Shown piece after piece: positions 32,255 through 33,564 of a DNA stretch of 33,564 nt. Source of the stretch: Mesorhizobium escarrei (GTDB taxonomy: Bacteria > Pseudomonadota > Alphaproteobacteria > Rhizobiales > Rhizobiaceae); NCBI RefSeq assembly GCF_935825525.1, contig NZ_CAKXZT010000148.1, forward strand, positions 46,739-80,302, written 5' to 3'. Positions within the stretch are counted from its first letter, which is position 1. Each line of letters begins with the position of its first letter. The position numbers and the translations under genes were made by a program. The notes under the pieces are model-generated. The model was not told the DNA's origin. It searched no databases and saw nothing but the letters and a program-made list of their open reading frames with translations.

Positions 32255-33017
32255 CTCGCTCTGAACGTATCGTCTCCGGCTGACCAGTCTAACCAAACGC
32301 AGAAGCATACGGAGCGATACGGGAAAATTTCTGATACTGGCGCACGAAAAAGCCAATGAAATCAACAATCTTAATACGTCCTCCGGGCCCACCAAAGTCG
32401 TTAAATATCAATAACTTATGACCAACGTCTATCTAAAGTGGGCCACTTGAGCTCCGCTATACCCGCCGTATTCAGATTGAATGTTGTCGCCTGAACACGA
32501 TCCAAGGGCAGGGGAAGCGATCTTGTGCCCGTCTCTTACCGTCTATTTTACTCCTGTTCGTCGGTCGGGTTGCGTGCCGCCACACATAGCGCAGCTATTT
32601 CAACGCTGGAAAGCTCTTTGGTCGATGCGTGCGGCAAAAGGCGGTGATGACGTGCGAATGGGATAGTTTCGAGCGCCTGATCGAGAATGTCGCGGCGGCA
32701 CGTATCGTCAAAGGGGCATCGACCGCACGCAGGGCAACATTTGACTAGGATCTGCACGCTCCGAAGCTCACGATGCGCTGCCCTCAATGCTCCTGTTGGC
32801 CCTCTCCGGGTGTGGGGACCTCCGTAGTTCTCGTACTGCGGGAAATTTGCATGGTTTGCAGCCTTTTTAGAACACAAGTTCATATTGACTAAATAGTCGT
32901 TTTGACGATAGTGTGCGCTGGCGTGCCGACGACCGCACCTTCCAATCTATCGGCGCGGGTCGTTTCTCGGTGATGAGCACCGCGTTGGAGCGCTTACAGA
33001 ATAGGACGGATCCGACA
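32255..33017. other. Gene-poor region, AT-richer in part
   Basis: No gene is convincingly supported. A 111-residue - strand frame (32548-32883) with four clustered cysteines has no ribosome site and no homologue I recognise. CGTCCTCCGGGCCCACCA near 32376-32393 resembles a tRNA 3' end but no cloverleaf precedes it. GACT-AAAT-AGTC at 32887-32898, overlapping TTGACT, looks like a small operator and -35 element and could serve either direction. Confidence 0.45.
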
Positions 33018-33564
33018 ATGCCAGCCTGTCGATGTCAGCCGGGGGACCGAAGAAACTCTCGCTTGGTGCTTGCGATTTTACTGACCATTTGCTTGTTCGC
33101 AAACGGTTGCGCGACCCGAGCGGAGAACGTGCTCCAACCTCCCGTAGTCGCCGCGACCGAGGCCACTCGGGTTAACCTACTGGTCGCCACAACGCGCAAG
33201 CCGTCAAAGGACGCCGGCCGACTTTATTCAGGCGAACGCGGAACGGCGATCTCGTTGGACAGCGTCACTGTCACCATACCTCCGGATCGAAACCGAAAGA
33301 TCGGTCAGATCCAGTGGCCTTCACGCTTTCCCCCTGATCCCGATCGGGAGTTTGCCATGGTCGGGGTCGACAAAGTCGCAACGGAAAGGCAGGTCTTCGA
33401 TTGGTTCCGCAAGAACCGAAACGCAAAGCGACAGGTGCTCATTTTCGTGCACGGCTACAACAACTCTTATGCCGACGCCGTGTTTCGTTTCGCACAGATC
33501 GTCCACGACTCGGGAACCGACGCAGCGCCTATTCTCTTTGCTTGGCCATCGCGGGCCAGGGTCT
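33018..33564 (+). CDS. DUF900-type alpha/beta-hydrolase lipoprotein, 3' end missing
   Basis: The frame is open from ATG 33018 to the window edge (182 codons) and continues outside. The N-terminus has a basic stretch, a hydrophobic core (LVLAILLTICLFANGC) and a lipobox-like ANGC, suggesting a lipoprotein. The following LLVATTRKP, then VTIPPDRNRKIGQIQWP, and the oxyanion/nucleophile lead-in VLIFVHGYNNSYADAVFRFAQI are characteristic of DUF900 esterase-like proteins; the next segment, LFAWPSRA, is also typical. The nucleophile motif GHSMG would lie beyond the window. Function is unknown. Confidence 0.82.
   Translation, partial: MPACRCQPGDRRNSRLVLAILLTICLFANGCATRAENVLQPPVVAATEATRVNLLVATTRKPSKDAGRLYSGERGTAISLDSVTVTIPPDRNRKIGQIQWPSRFPPDPDREFAMVGVDKVATERQVFDWFRKNRNAKRQVLIFVHGYNNSYADAVFRFAQIVHDSGTDAAPILFAWPSRARV

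Noticed and set aside
32548..32883. A 111-residue - strand frame with a cysteine cluster
   Set aside because: No ribosome site before its start and no homologue recognised; the CPACGRCPFDDTC stretch is suggestive of metal binding but not enough to call a gene.

Overview
The window is high-GC DNA (most codons end in G or C) with gene families and operon styles typical of alphaproteobacteria of the order Hyphomicrobiales, something like Mesorhizobium, Aminobacter or another Phyllobacteriaceae. That placement is an inference from protein resemblance; no rRNA or other taxonomic marker is present. No tRNA, rRNA or CRISPR array was seen.

Region 1 (1-11151) is an amide/peptide uptake and turnover cluster. 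It holds an amidase-signature hydrolase and a complete five-gene peptide/nickel-type ABC importer (binding protein, two permeases, two ATPases), all on the + strand. A DMT-family exporter follows on the - strand, then an AmiC-like amide-binding protein without an export signal and a MarR regulator. The amidase is preceded by a perfect 10-bp inverted repeat.

Region 2 (11152-12440) is a gene-poor, decayed stretch with an IS481-type transposase remnant and one plausible small gene.

Region 3 (12441-29587) is the most interesting part. It appears to be one oxalate-metabolism regulon of five transcription units: (a) a PanE-family reductase (candidate oxalyl-CoA reductase, PanE2-like) plus a fumarylacetoacetase-family protein; (b) on the - strand, oxalyl-CoA decarboxylase (oxc), formyl-CoA:oxalate CoA-transferase (frc) and a diverged succinyl-CoA-synthetase-like pair; (c) divergent from it, a tripartite tricarboxylate transporter (tctC, tctB, tctA) ending in a TerC-family membrane protein; (d) an NDP-forming acyl-CoA ligase with beta-alpha domain order followed by a canonical SucCD-type pair; (e) a GntR/FCD regulator. 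A 17-bp dyad, TGGYAT-N5-ATRCCA, lies in front of each unit (12459, 20116, 20205, 24282, and with one mismatch 28796). This makes the GntR protein the obvious candidate for a local, autoregulated controller. The inferred flow is oxalate uptake, activation to oxalyl-CoA by CoA transfer or by one of three ligase systems, then decarboxylation to formyl-CoA/formate or reduction to glyoxylate.

Region 4 (29588-33564) carries a winged-helix/TPR regulator whose C-terminus is displaced by a single-base frameshift, with four copies of GCAAAATC around its start in two pairs each 22 bp apart. A divergent alpha/beta hydrolase with a strong intrinsic terminator follows, then a gene-poor stretch, and finally the 5' part of a DUF900-type alpha/beta-hydrolase lipoprotein that runs off the window.
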